The notes under the pieces are model-generated. The model was given only the letters and a program-made list of their open reading frames with translations, searched no databases and was not told the origin of the DNA. A stretch of 52,796 nt of DNA, taken from NCBI RefSeq assembly GCF_003231305.1, contig NZ_QKVM01000048.1, positions 1-52,796 on the forward strand, written 5' to 3'. Made by a program: the position numbers and the translations under genes. This DNA is from Pseudomonas sichuanensis. GTDB taxonomy: Bacteria; Pseudomonadota; Gammaproteobacteria; Pseudomonadales; Pseudomonadaceae. This document shows, in pieces, positions 16,993 to 24,926 of this stretch (the stretch's first letter is position 1; every line of letters begins with the position of its first letter).

Positions 16993-17018
16993 CGATACTG
17001 TATAAAAACACAGTATCG
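16993..17018 (-). promoter_or_regulatory. LexA (SOS) box
   Basis: A perfect 9-bp inverted repeat, CGATACTGT-N8-ACAGTATCG. Its core TACTGTATAAAAACACAGTA (16996-17015) fits the E. coli-type consensus CTGT-N8-ACAG with the flanking TA matched on both sides. It overlaps the only promoter space for the gene at 16985. Confidence 0.85.
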
Positions 17019-17064
17019 TATAGAGCGACCTCATCACAGGCAACGCCCGATCGGCGGCACCCGG

Positions 17065-17274
17065 TCAGTGGCTGGTGTAACCAGGTCCGCCGAGCACTTG
17101 CAGCTGGTAGTCGATAATGGCCTGGAACAGCGACTCAGCCAGGATCCTCAGGCGCTCAACCTCTTCAGGCGGAGCGCCAAGATCCCTCGCTTCGTGGTAA
17201 AGCCTCATGGCCTCGACTGCCTGCTGCATTTGCGGGGAGTCCGGCATGATCACTTTTTCTAGGCTGCGCTTCAC
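17065..17274 (-). CDS. Small prophage hypothetical protein
   Basis: A 69-aa helical protein (MPDSPQMQQAVEAMRLYHEA from residue 10). It starts at GTG 17274, with GGAG 7 nt upstream, 13 bp after the Rz stop. It is the last gene of the leftward late operon before the SOS unit. An internal ATG at 17247 is an alternative start. Function unknown. Confidence 0.65.
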   Translation of the reverse strand: MKRSLEKVIMPDSPQMQQAVEAMRLYHEARDLGAPPEEVERLRILAESLFQAIIDYQLQVLGGPGYTSH

Positions 17275-17287
17275 GGCTCAGCTCCAG

Positions 17288-17785
17288 TCATTCGACCAGG
17301 GCAGTATAGGACCCCTCGCAGGTCAGCCCCGCTATTCGGGCGCGGTCATATGCTGCCGCCAGCTCTCGATTCGTATCGACAGCCCGCTCGAGCAGGTCGG
17401 AGAGCACCATGGCGGCGCGGGTGGCTGCCTGGCCTCTGGCGATAGCGCCGGAATCCGTGGCGGGGCAACTGACGGCGGCGGCGAACTGGGCGGCGTCACC
17501 GCGCAGCCGCTGGCCAGCAGCATCAGCGCTGGCAGCACCAGCATCAGCAATCGTTCGTTGTTCCTGCGCATGCGCCCTCACCTCTTCCATGACCGCCTCG
17601 CGGCGATTCTCTTCTTTCCGGGCGTCACGCTCGCCCAGCAGCTCGGCCAGGCGATCGCCGCTGTCGCGCTTGGCTGATGCCTGCTCAGCCTCTGCACGCT
17701 CAACAGACCGGCCATGCTCGTAGGCGCCCCAGTAGGACGCCACCACCAGAAGCAGCGCGATGACGCGCATGCCCCAGCCGTTCAC
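17288..17785 (-). CDS. Rz: Rz-like inner-membrane spanin (i-spanin)
   Basis: A 165-aa protein. One N-terminal membrane helix (VIALLLVVASYWGAYEHG, about 7-24) is followed by a long periplasmic coiled coil (SVERAEAEQASAKRDSGDRLAELL through EEVRAHAQEQRT). This is the i-spanin plan: with Rz1 it fuses inner and outer membranes in the last step of lysis. It overlaps the endolysin stop by 4 bp (ATGA) and carries Rz1 in another frame. Confidence 0.88.
   Translation of the reverse strand: MNGWGMRVIALLLVVASYWGAYEHGRSVERAEAEQASAKRDSGDRLAELLGERDARKEENRREAVMEEVRAHAQEQRTIADAGAASADAAGQRLRGDAAQFAAAVSCPATDSGAIARGQAATRAAMVLSDLLERAVDTNRELAAAYDRARIAGLTCEGSYTALVE
17332..17571 (-). CDS. Rz1: Rz1-like outer-membrane lipoprotein spanin, nested in Rz
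   Basis: A 79-aa ORF lying wholly inside Rz in a shifted frame. A basic N-terminus (MRRNNERLL), hydrophobic segment and lipobox LLASGC are followed by a Pro-rich mature stretch (TPPSSPPPSVAPPRIP), all hallmarks of Rz1. The lipid-anchored peptide would sit in the outer membrane and bind the Rz coiled coil across the periplasm. The nested arrangement is the same as in lambda. It is slightly longer than lambda Rz1. Confidence 0.85.
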   Translation of the reverse strand: MRRNNERLLMLVLPALMLLASGCAVTPPSSPPPSVAPPRIPALSPEARQPPAPPWCSPTCSSGLSIRIESWRQHMTAPE

Positions 17786-18411
17786 GCCAGCACCTTCAGC
17801 GCCAGGTCATACAGCGCCTTACGCTCTGCTGCGCCATGCGGCACCCGGCCCGACTGGCCGGTATTGATCACACTGCCGATGTCCTGGATGCGGCCGGCGT
17901 CGGCCAGCTCGTTCAGGCCATGCTTCGCCCACCACCAGGCGGCGGACTGGGCGGCATGCTCGGGCTGCTCGAGCAGTTCAGGCTGATCTTCCAGCGGCAG
18001 GCCCAGGCCGGCGGCGGCGGCGCGGTAGTTCGAGCGGCCGGTAAGCTGGATCAGGCCGCGCCCCTTGAATCGCCATCCATCGCCCGAGGTGTCCGCGCCG
18101 TTGCCCATCCGGCCGCCGTATACCTCGTTGGCGATTTTCTCGGGCTGGCGGGCGTAGGTGCCGGCGTTCTTTGGGGTGAACCGGTTTGGCCAAGTGCGTA
18201 CCAAGGCCTCGGCGCTGTAGTTCAGGTTCTCGACTAGGCTGCGCAGTTGGCCAGACTCGTGGCCAACCTGGGCCAGGAATGCGGCCATGCGCACGCGACT
18301 GTCGATCTTCCAGCGCAGTGCGGCGCGGTTCAGCGCAGGCAAAAAAATGCCCGCTACTGGGCGGGCTTTGGGAAGAATCTGCAGCAATTGCTGCTCGGTA
18401 AGTGGTGTCAT
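17782..18411 (-). CDS. Endolysin, glycoside hydrolase family 19
   Basis: A 209-aa GH19 lysozyme-like protein. The catalytic Glu is in FLAQVGHESGQLRSL (about residue 50), and the family's substrate-groove segments GDGWRFKGRGLIQLTGRSNY (about 110-130) and WWWAKHGLNELAD (about 158-170) are present. It cleaves the glycan strands of peptidoglycan. There is no signal peptide, so release depends on the holin, which in this prophage is encoded 19 kb away at 37172-37495. ATG 18411 (MTPLTEQQ) is preferred to 18426. Confidence 0.93.
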   Translation of the reverse strand: MTPLTEQQLLQILPKARPVAGIFLPALNRAALRWKIDSRVRMAAFLAQVGHESGQLRSLVENLNYSAEALVRTWPNRFTPKNAGTYARQPEKIANEVYGGRMGNGADTSGDGWRFKGRGLIQLTGRSNYRAAAAGLGLPLEDQPELLEQPEHAAQSAAWWWAKHGLNELADAGRIQDIGSVINTGQSGRVPHGAAERKALYDLALKVLA

Positions 18412-18426
18412 GCTCTCTCCAGGCAA

Positions 18427-18452
18427 GAAAAAGCCCCGACAGTGCGGGGCTT
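18427..18452 (-). terminator. Terminator between tail and lysis genes
   Basis: An 8-bp stem (AAGCCCCG / CGGGGCTT), with T5 on the minus strand, begins inside the stop codon of the fibre assembly gene. It may attenuate lysis-gene expression unless an antiterminated polymerase passes. Confidence 0.75.
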
Positions 18453-18883
18453 CATTGGGTTTGTTCTGCGATCCAGGGCGGTGCCACGGGGCGCTGCGCG
18501 CGGTCGGGGAAGGCTTCAGACTGGGGCCAGTCGCGCAGCTGCTGCATGTACTCCAGCAACTCGGTGAACTGCCCAGGCGTCAGGGTGGTGGCCGCGCCGA
18601 TCTCCAGCTGATCGCGGTGGCGATCACGCAACCAGACCAGCGGGCTCAGCGTGCTGTCCCGCCAGCGGCGCTCGTCTTCGGCCTGGTCCGCCGGTGAGGG
18701 CGGCGGCGGATCGATCAGCACGGGCAGGCCGGCGGCGTCATGTTCGCGTAGTTTGCCCAAGGGCGGATTGGCAATCACCGCCATGTAGCGCTCCTCGGTA
18801 ATCTGCACGGCATCCGCCGGCATACTGTCGTGAATGCCTTCCAGGTAGGTGCAGCCGGTGGCCCTGCTGTAAAATCGTTGCAT
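18452..18883 (-). CDS. Tail fibre assembly protein
   Basis: A 143-aa protein beginning MQRFYSRATGCTYLEGIHD, the usual opening of Pseudomonas phage tail-fibre assembly chaperones. A helical C-terminal domain (TTLTPGQFTELLEYMQQLRDWP) follows. It helps fold the adjacent fibre. It starts 8 bp after the fibre stop with AAGGA as ribosome site. Confidence 0.85.
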   Translation of the reverse strand: MQRFYSRATGCTYLEGIHDSMPADAVQITEERYMAVIANPPLGKLREHDAAGLPVLIDPPPPSPADQAEDERRWRDSTLSPLVWLRDRHRDQLEIGAATTLTPGQFTELLEYMQQLRDWPQSEAFPDRAQRPVAPPWIAEQTQ

Positions 18884-18891
18884 ACAGATCC

Positions 18892-19971
18892 TTAGTAGCC
18901 GATGGCCAACCAGTTGTATGTGTTGGTGCCCGTCGCATTTGTCGCACTGATGAGCGCGCTACCGCTGAGGTTCGTCTTGGTTCTGACCATGACAACAGCC
19001 GCGCCGTTGTCGGTCTGCATGTTCACGCAAGCGAAAACACAGGCCGACGGGAAGGCGACCGGCAAAGACAGCGCGATGTTCTCTCCCGTGTGGCTTGTGG
19101 TCGCCCACTGCACAATCAGCCCGCCCATCCAGGTAGGGAAAATGATGTAGCCGTTGGCGGCCAGGCTAACCGCGAAGCCCCAGCGCATCTTCTTCGGCGT
19201 AACCGCTACGGTGTCCAGTTCGCCCGCGTCGACCTCGGCCTGCGTGCCGATCCGAAGCACACCGCGCAACACCTCCGTTGCGTTGGCCGCCGCCGAGCGG
19301 AGCGCCTGGAATACACGCAGCGGGCTCAGCCACTTGTTCGAGACGGTGCCTTCCTCGGCTTCGACCTTACTCGCATGGTCGCTTGTTGAGACGCCATCGG
19401 TGATGCCGTAGTCGGCCAGCGTGGTCGACTTCTTGCCCAGCAGCACACGGAACGTCAGCGCCGTGGCGCCGAGCGTGGGGGGCTCGGTGTTGGTCAGCTG
19501 CCACACGGTCAAGCTGTTGACCGTGCCGGCCTGCACCGACACCAGGTGACCCGGCGTGCACTCGGCGCTTTCGTTGGCGTCCTGCGCACGCACCCAGGCG
19601 TTGGCAGACACGGTGTAAATCCAGTTCTGCGAGGCGGCCGCCTGATCCTTGACCAGCACCCGATCACCGGCGACCAGCGCTACACCGTCGACGGTCTGCA
19701 GCCCACTCAAACCGATAGGCCCGGTGGTGGCGCAGCGCACCGACTTCTTGTAGTCCGACGACGCCATGGTTTGGATAGCGCGCAGCAGCTGTGCACGGTC
19801 GGCCTCATCAGGCACCATGCCGGCCGCCTGGATCACGCCAAGCAATTCGGCCATCAGGGCGTTCGCCCAATCAGCCGGAATCAACGATCCCGGCGTACCT
19901 GCAGCCGGGTCCTCATCTACAAATTTGCCATTGACAAGCCCGGCGTTGGGCAAGCTCTTTGGATAGTCCAC
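18892..19971 (-). CDS. Tail fibre protein
   Basis: A 359-aa fibre from GTG 19971 (GGAG 7 nt upstream). The N-terminal baseplate-attachment region (SLIPADWANALMAELLGVIQAAG) is followed by repeats with DGVALVAGDRVLVKDQ, then a fibre stem (TLADYGITDG). A C-terminal gp53-like receptor-binding domain (YIIFPTWMGGLIVQWATTSHTGEN, ending in SWLAIGY-type NWLAIGY) ends it. It should decide host range. Short for a fibre, so the shaft is probably compact. Confidence 0.88.
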   Translation of the reverse strand: MDYPKSLPNAGLVNGKFVDEDPAAGTPGSLIPADWANALMAELLGVIQAAGMVPDEADRAQLLRAIQTMASSDYKKSVRCATTGPIGLSGLQTVDGVALVAGDRVLVKDQAAASQNWIYTVSANAWVRAQDANESAECTPGHLVSVQAGTVNSLTVWQLTNTEPPTLGATALTFRVLLGKKSTTLADYGITDGVSTSDHASKVEAEEGTVSNKWLSPLRVFQALRSAAANATEVLRGVLRIGTQAEVDAGELDTVAVTPKKMRWGFAVSLAANGYIIFPTWMGGLIVQWATTSHTGENIALSLPVAFPSACVFACVNMQTDNGAAVVMVRTKTNLSGSALISATNATGTNTYNWLAIGY

Positions 19972-19981
19972 TCTCTACTCC

Positions 19982-20572
19982 TCACGTGAAATCAATATTG
20001 ACTATCGTGTGGGCGGGCGCCGCACGGCGAATGACGCACTCAAGGGCGTTCCCAGGATTCATGCCGAATCGTTCGCCCCAATAGCTGGCACCGAAGCGCC
20101 GCCCAACCCGCTGACGATCGCCTGTGTGCAGCGTCCACAGAAACTGTGCTTTCCAGGTCCCGAAACGCGAAGGCCCGAACCGAGCACGACCAAAGCGAGG
20201 CGCCCGATGTTCGGTAATTGTTGCGTTGGGGTAGCCCTGCCCAACAGCGAGACTGATCAGGTACGCGATATCTTGGCCACCAATGGCGGTTAGCCTTTGT
20301 TGGACCGAGAGGCGGCGATCCTCAAAAGATGGGTTATTGCCGAGGCAGGGATCGGGAAGCCCCATCACAGCCTCCCAATCCGGCACAAGCTCACTCACCC
20401 CGCTTGCATCCATTTCGTTGAGCGCAGCAACGGCCCGCGCTTCGATACGGGCAAACTCCTGCGAGACCCCTTCCAGCACCAGATCCACCTCAGGCACAAG
20501 CTCCGGATCCCAGGCCGGCCCGAGCGGCAGCAGCGCTCGCAGCTGCTGCTTGTACTGTGCCGACGATCTCAT
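19982..20572 (-). CDS. YmfQ/DUF2313 baseplate protein (Mu gp48-like)
   Basis: A 196-aa protein of the YmfQ family. The family start (YKQQLRALLPLGPAWDPEL) and middle section (RLSVQQRLTAIGGQDIAYLISLA) are clear, and the C-terminus resembles VIRRAAPAHTIVNI. In Mu-type phages it sits between baseplate and fibre. ATG 20572 overlaps the previous stop by 4 bp, which fixes the start. Confidence 0.88.
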   Translation of the reverse strand: MRSSAQYKQQLRALLPLGPAWDPELVPEVDLVLEGVSQEFARIEARAVAALNEMDASGVSELVPDWEAVMGLPDPCLGNNPSFEDRRLSVQQRLTAIGGQDIAYLISLAVGQGYPNATITEHRAPRFGRARFGPSRFGTWKAQFLWTLHTGDRQRVGRRFGASYWGERFGMNPGNALECVIRRAAPAHTIVNIDFT

Positions 20573-21609
20573 GCCAGCCATGCGCAACCCCCGTAGGTCA
20601 GTAGCTCGTTGTTCGCCGGCGCGAGGTCAGCCGCTGGCGAAACCAGTTCGTGATCCCATTCGCCCCTGGCGCCACTGATTGCTTCTCGCATATGACTCAG
20701 CAGAAGCTTCTCGCCCAGGCCGGCCTCACGGTTATGCAGGTCGAGTAGCTGCGCTTCGACGGCGGCGCGGGTCGCCGTTGTATCTGGATCGAGGCGGACC
20801 TGATAGGTGACAGGCACCGTGACCGGTGCCAGCACATAGACCTCGGCAGTTACCGGCCGGCGCTCCTCGATGTATGCCTTCACCTCCGCCAGCTCACCAG
20901 CGTCTGGCACCGGGTTGGCGTCGTCGTCACGCATGAAGAACACGCCGACCGTGCCAGGTCCCAAGTAGCTGCGCACGCACCAGGCGCGGGTCACACCGGC
21001 GCACTCCAACGCCCAGGTTTCATAGTCGTCCCTGTTGCCACCGTGCGGGATCACGCGATAGGAGCGGATCACGCGAGCACGTAGCGACTCAACGCTCTCT
21101 TGAGGCGTGCCGCCAGTCAGGCCGGGCGCCAGCACGGTGAATGCCCCCGCTATGCCCTCAACAGGCTGCACCAGATTCAGGGTTAGCCCTTCGACCGCAT
21201 TGCCCAGTGCGCCGGCATCTACCGCTTCGACGGTCGTGGTATTGGTTCCGGCCTCGGTCGTTATGCTGGTGGTCACTTTGTAGGCGCGGCCGTCTTCCGC
21301 TTGGAGCACCGTGTCGATATCGAGCGCAGCCCCTGCAGCAGCCTGAAAGCGCACAGGACCATCGGCGGGCGCAGCTGCTTTGCGGGGCTGCTGCAATCGC
21401 AGCGAAGCAATGCGCTCCAGCGTTTCCTCGTCGGCGGTATCGGGCAGGATCTGCTCGACAATCCAGTTGAGGTAACCGTAAAGCCCAAACGCTGTGCCGG
21501 CTTGCGACCTGGCCAAGACCTGAGCATCGGAGTGCCGCAGGGCGTTGCTGCCAAGATCTGCCTGAGCACGACTGATGAGTGTCGGCAGCGCCGGGATTTC
21601 AAACGGCAT
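20569..21609 (-). CDS. Baseplate J/gp47 family protein
   Basis: A 346-aa protein beginning MPFEIPALPTLISRAQADL, with the conserved middle GGTPQESVESLRARVIRSYRVIP and NRDDYETWALECAGVTRAWC. It is the wedge component of the contractile baseplate in the Mu/P2 group. It overlaps gp46 upstream by 11 bp and gp48 downstream by 4 bp. Confidence 0.93.
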   Translation of the reverse strand: MPFEIPALPTLISRAQADLGSNALRHSDAQVLARSQAGTAFGLYGYLNWIVEQILPDTADEETLERIASLRLQQPRKAAAPADGPVRFQAAAGAALDIDTVLQAEDGRAYKVTTSITTEAGTNTTTVEAVDAGALGNAVEGLTLNLVQPVEGIAGAFTVLAPGLTGGTPQESVESLRARVIRSYRVIPHGGNRDDYETWALECAGVTRAWCVRSYLGPGTVGVFFMRDDDANPVPDAGELAEVKAYIEERRPVTAEVYVLAPVTVPVTYQVRLDPDTTATRAAVEAQLLDLHNREAGLGEKLLLSHMREAISGARGEWDHELVSPAADLAPANNELLTYGGCAWLA

Positions 21610-21994
21610 AGTTCACCTGCCAGAGTTGGTCTGAATCGATGATGAGAGGTGCGCCGCTGGGCAGCGTCAGCACGACACGAAGGTTCAGTCGAGTGCTATC
21701 GGCGCGCTCGCTGGTGACTGCCACGCTGAGCACCTGGCCGTCGTCTACCAGCCATCGAAGCGCCTCTTCGGCGTAGTACTCGGCGTCACGCTGGGAGCGC
21801 TCCGTCAGCTTTACCCGGCGCAGCAGCCAGAGGCGCGAGCCGATGCGGTCATCTGCAACGCGCGGGAAGCTATCACCCCACCAGCCGTAGCGCTCTTCGT
21901 CGTCGACCGGGTCATCTGGGCCGGCGCGCCGCCAAGTGAACAGGCTGATTACAACAGTCCGCACGAGCGACTTATCGGATTCGGCAAGGGTCAT
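21599..21994 (-). CDS. Phage GP46 family baseplate protein
   Basis: A 131-aa protein matching Mu gp46. The motif DERYGWWGDSFP appears here as EERYGWWGDSFPRVADDRIGS, and RSQRDAEYYAEEALRWLVDDG follows. It is a structural part of the tail baseplate wedge. It overlaps gp45 by 4 bp upstream. Confidence 0.92.
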   Translation of the reverse strand: MTLAESDKSLVRTVVISLFTWRRAGPDDPVDDEERYGWWGDSFPRVADDRIGSRLWLLRRVKLTERSQRDAEYYAEEALRWLVDDGQVLSVAVTSERADSTRLNLRVVLTLPSGAPLIIDSDQLWQVNYAV

Positions 21995-22548
21995 GGGGCA
22001 GCACCTACAGGGGGATTCGATTCGGCGTTGCCGCGGCTGATGCCGTCGTGAATGTGCTTGATCTGGCTGACGCCTGCGGCCACTTGGTCGCCATCGGATT
22101 CGATGCGCCCAGTGGTCGTGATGAGCGGAGTATCAAACTCGACGCCAGAGCTGGCTGTTACCTTGAAGACCTCGGTATCGAACTCGACCGCTTTTTCAGC
22201 CTTGACCTTGAGCGTCAGGGTTTCCAGCTCGACTACCCGGCCTCGCTTGAACACGAAACTGTCGCCCTCGTCGGTGTACAACGCCACCTCTCCCGGCTCC
22301 AATTCCTTCAGCCGAAAGCGGCGGTCTGCTACACACACCACCACCCCATGGGAGCGATCGCCACCCAGGAAGAGCGCGATGCCTTCGGCGCCTTGCTTCG
22401 GATGGCTGGTGAAGCCGTAGGGTTCGAAGTGCTCCAGGTCATCCTTCACTTCACCGGCGGTCAATCGCATCTGCAGCGCCTGGAGCATGTTCCCGGCGCT
22501 AGCCAAGACCACTGTGCCGCGGGCCATCATGCGCGTCAGCATAGTCAT
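21991..22548 (-). CDS. Baseplate assembly protein V (Mu gp45-like spike)
   Basis: A 185-aa protein. The OB-fold N-terminus contains FEPYGFTSHPKQGAEGIALFLGGDRSHGVV, and a beta-helical spike follows (LTLKVKAEKAVEFDTEVFKV). It ends with the HIHDG tip that binds a metal ion in related spikes (QIKHIHDGISRGN). It forms the membrane-piercing tip of the tail. Confidence 0.92.
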   Translation of the reverse strand: MTMLTRMMARGTVVLASAGNMLQALQMRLTAGEVKDDLEHFEPYGFTSHPKQGAEGIALFLGGDRSHGVVVCVADRRFRLKELEPGEVALYTDEGDSFVFKRGRVVELETLTLKVKAEKAVEFDTEVFKVTASSGVEFDTPLITTTGRIESDGDQVAAGVSQIKHIHDGISRGNAESNPPVGAAP

Positions 22549-23654
22549 TGTTTCCCCCAGTCTTCTGGCAGCAAGTATTCGAAGTTGTCGCCCTTCTTGC
22601 CCTTCTTCAGCTTGCGGCGCTTCAGCGGGTCGGGCGGCTCTGGCTCGTAGCCTTCAGGCGGGCCGACCACCAGGGTCGTGATCATTCCGCTTTCGCTCAG
22701 GGTGTAGGTCACTTCGGCAATCACCATGTCGCGATCAAAGCCGATCAGCGGATCAATCACCCGCACAACGGTGTTGTGGCGCCACAAGGCGCCGTTGCTC
22801 TGCCGCCAGCCTTGCACGGTGTAAGTGGCCTGCAGGGCTTTGCCCATGCGGTTGCCACGTTCCCAATTGGCGCGACCCTGGGCGAGCTCGTCGGTCATCT
22901 GGCCGGTCTGGTGGATGATGTGCGTGCGCTTACGCGAAGTGCGGCTGTCGCTGACAGATGCCGACACCTCGGCCGCCTTCTCGCCGTAGGCCTTGTCGGT
23001 GCCGCTGCGCTGGCCAAGCACCTGGTACTCGGAGAAGACACCCGAGAAATCCAGGCCAGCGCTGCCGGTAAGGACGTTGCTGCCGACTTCGATCCGATCG
23101 AAGGCGCGACCCTGGCTGCCGACGCTGGCCAGCACAACCTGGCCCCTGGCGTCGTCCGTGGAAAACACTCGGAACAGGGTGAGCAGGCGATCGATGGATT
23201 CGAATGCAGTCTCTCCCGGCTCGATGGTGTGGTCCGACAGTTGCGCTGTAGCCGATATCTCGCTGCTGACCCGCAGGTTGTACGGTGCAGCCAGTGCGCT
23301 GACGATCGCTTGCGCGCTCTGGTTCTTCCATTGCCCTGGCTTGTTGACGGCGGCGCAGTCCACCAGGTCGGCAGTCAGCGAGCGGCCGGATACCGACAGG
23401 GTGATCTGGTCGGCGCCATGGCTGATCGGCGTCGAGAACACCCAGCCGGTTAGCACCAGATCGGCACCAATGCGCACTTCGCAGCGCGCCCCCTGGCGGA
23501 TGGGGCGGACCACCTCCTGCCCTGGCCAGCGCCAGGTGACGCTCAGGCGGAAGTCACGGGCCTGGCGCTCGATCCCCGCGGAGATCTCCACGTCCTTCCA
23601 GCCGCCATAGTCCAAGCCGTCAACCGTCAGGGTGACGGCGTTCTGTCCATCCAT
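22545..23654 (-). CDS. Baseplate hub protein (Mu gp44-like)
   Basis: A 369-aa protein related to Mu gpP and the late-control D family. It starts VTLTVDGLDYGGWKDVEISAG, contains SLTADLVDCAAVNKPGQW and closes with a Lys-rich tail (RRKLKKGKKGDNFEYLLPEDW). As a trimeric hub it links tail tube and spike. It overlaps gp45 by 4 bp. Confidence 0.9.
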   Translation of the reverse strand: MDGQNAVTLTVDGLDYGGWKDVEISAGIERQARDFRLSVTWRWPGQEVVRPIRQGARCEVRIGADLVLTGWVFSTPISHGADQITLSVSGRSLTADLVDCAAVNKPGQWKNQSAQAIVSALAAPYNLRVSSEISATAQLSDHTIEPGETAFESIDRLLTLFRVFSTDDARGQVVLASVGSQGRAFDRIEVGSNVLTGSAGLDFSGVFSEYQVLGQRSGTDKAYGEKAAEVSASVSDSRTSRKRTHIIHQTGQMTDELAQGRANWERGNRMGKALQATYTVQGWRQSNGALWRHNTVVRVIDPLIGFDRDMVIAEVTYTLSESGMITTLVVGPPEGYEPEPPDPLKRRKLKKGKKGDNFEYLLPEDWGKQ

Positions 23655-23657
23655 GCC

Positions 23658-24926
23658 CTACTCCTTTGCGAGCTTCAATGGTCGCGGCGGGACGAACCCG
23701 GGGTGTCGAAGGCGGTTGCGCTGCACCACCTCACCTTGGCGAGTGGCATCGCCGAACCGACGATATGCCAACACCAGAGCCGGCAGCGTTTGCTCAGGGG
23801 TCACATCGACCAGGCGCACGCCCGAGGCGGCCACAGCCGTCAGGTGGTCGCTGAGCGCGTGCCGCAGATCGGTCAGCGCCTGGTAATGCGCATGGCCAGC
23901 CTTGAGCGATGCCTGCCAGATCGCATCGCTCAAGTCATCCCGAAGCGCGAGCACGTCATCGGCGACCGGAACCTCTGGGCGCTCGATCGGCTGCTGCACT
24001 TGCTGGTCGAGCGGAGGGACGCTTGCCGGCGGCTCGGCCGGCGGCGCCACTGGCAGGTCGGCCACGATGGTGCCGACCTGGACCAGCAGCGCGTCCTGCA
24101 CCAGGTCGGCTGTCGCCTGAGCAGCTGCCGATGTATCAGCGCCGCCAGCCGGCGGCAGCGTGTCGACCGCCCGAACCGACTCAACCTGCTGATTCGCCAT
24201 GCTGAGCGAGCCGCGGTAGCTGGAGACTGAGGAGTCCGAGGCAAATAGGCTGAACAGCCCGCCACCGATGCTGCCGAAATAGCTGCCAAACATCGAACGA
24301 AGACTGTCCGGCGCATTAACGATCGACTGCACGAAGCCTGTGACACCATTCACCGCCGAAGCGATCGGCGAGAAATGCTGCTGCACCGTGGCGAAGACGC
24401 CGCTGACGCTGCTGCGCAAGCTGTTCAGGTTGATCCTCGCCGCGTCGACTCGCTCCATGGCGGAGCCGTAGCGCCCCAGCGCCGAGTCAAGCAAACCTTC
24501 GGAGGCCTTGGCTGCACGCTGCTGCGTGTTCGGCTTCGCGCTTGGGTACTTGCGGGGCTGGTCCGGATACATCTCCAGCTCGAAACGAACCAGCCCCCCT
24601 TCGCGACGGTCATGACTCACGTCGCAGGAGCCGGCCTTGACCAGCATGCGCCCGAGCCAAGGGTGTACCAGTTCGCCCGCGCCCGGGGTCTCCAATGCAT
24701 CCAGCAACTTGTCGCGGCGCTCGAAGCAGTCAGGCCCGATGATGAAGGCCGTCAGCTTGTGGGGTTGAGCGCGCTTGCCCAGTTGCTCGAAGAAGGGATC
24801 GTCCCGCTGCACAAACTCGTGCAGTTGCCCGCGCTGGCCTGTCGGCATCGAGGTCTGTTCGACTTCAAACGATACGCCACGAAAGGACGCCGGCAGCAGG
24901 CTGTCACGCCAGGTTGTCACGCTCAT
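23658..24926 (-). CDS. DNA circularisation N-terminal domain tail protein (Mu gp43-like)
   Basis: A 422-aa protein with the DNA_circ_N domain (WRDSLLPASFRGVSFEVEQTS to about residue 95). The rest is helical and Ala-rich. Despite the family name, the Mu homologue is a tail/baseplate component, and its place between tape measure and hub supports that. It overlaps the tape-measure stop region by 4 bp. Confidence 0.88.
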   Translation of the reverse strand: MSVTTWRDSLLPASFRGVSFEVEQTSMPTGQRGQLHEFVQRDDPFFEQLGKRAQPHKLTAFIIGPDCFERRDKLLDALETPGAGELVHPWLGRMLVKAGSCDVSHDRREGGLVRFELEMYPDQPRKYPSAKPNTQQRAAKASEGLLDSALGRYGSAMERVDAARINLNSLRSSVSGVFATVQQHFSPIASAVNGVTGFVQSIVNAPDSLRSMFGSYFGSIGGGLFSLFASDSSVSSYRGSLSMANQQVESVRAVDTLPPAGGADTSAAAQATADLVQDALLVQVGTIVADLPVAPPAEPPASVPPLDQQVQQPIERPEVPVADDVLALRDDLSDAIWQASLKAGHAHYQALTDLRHALSDHLTAVAASGVRLVDVTPEQTLPALVLAYRRFGDATRQGEVVQRNRLRHPGFVPPRPLKLAKE

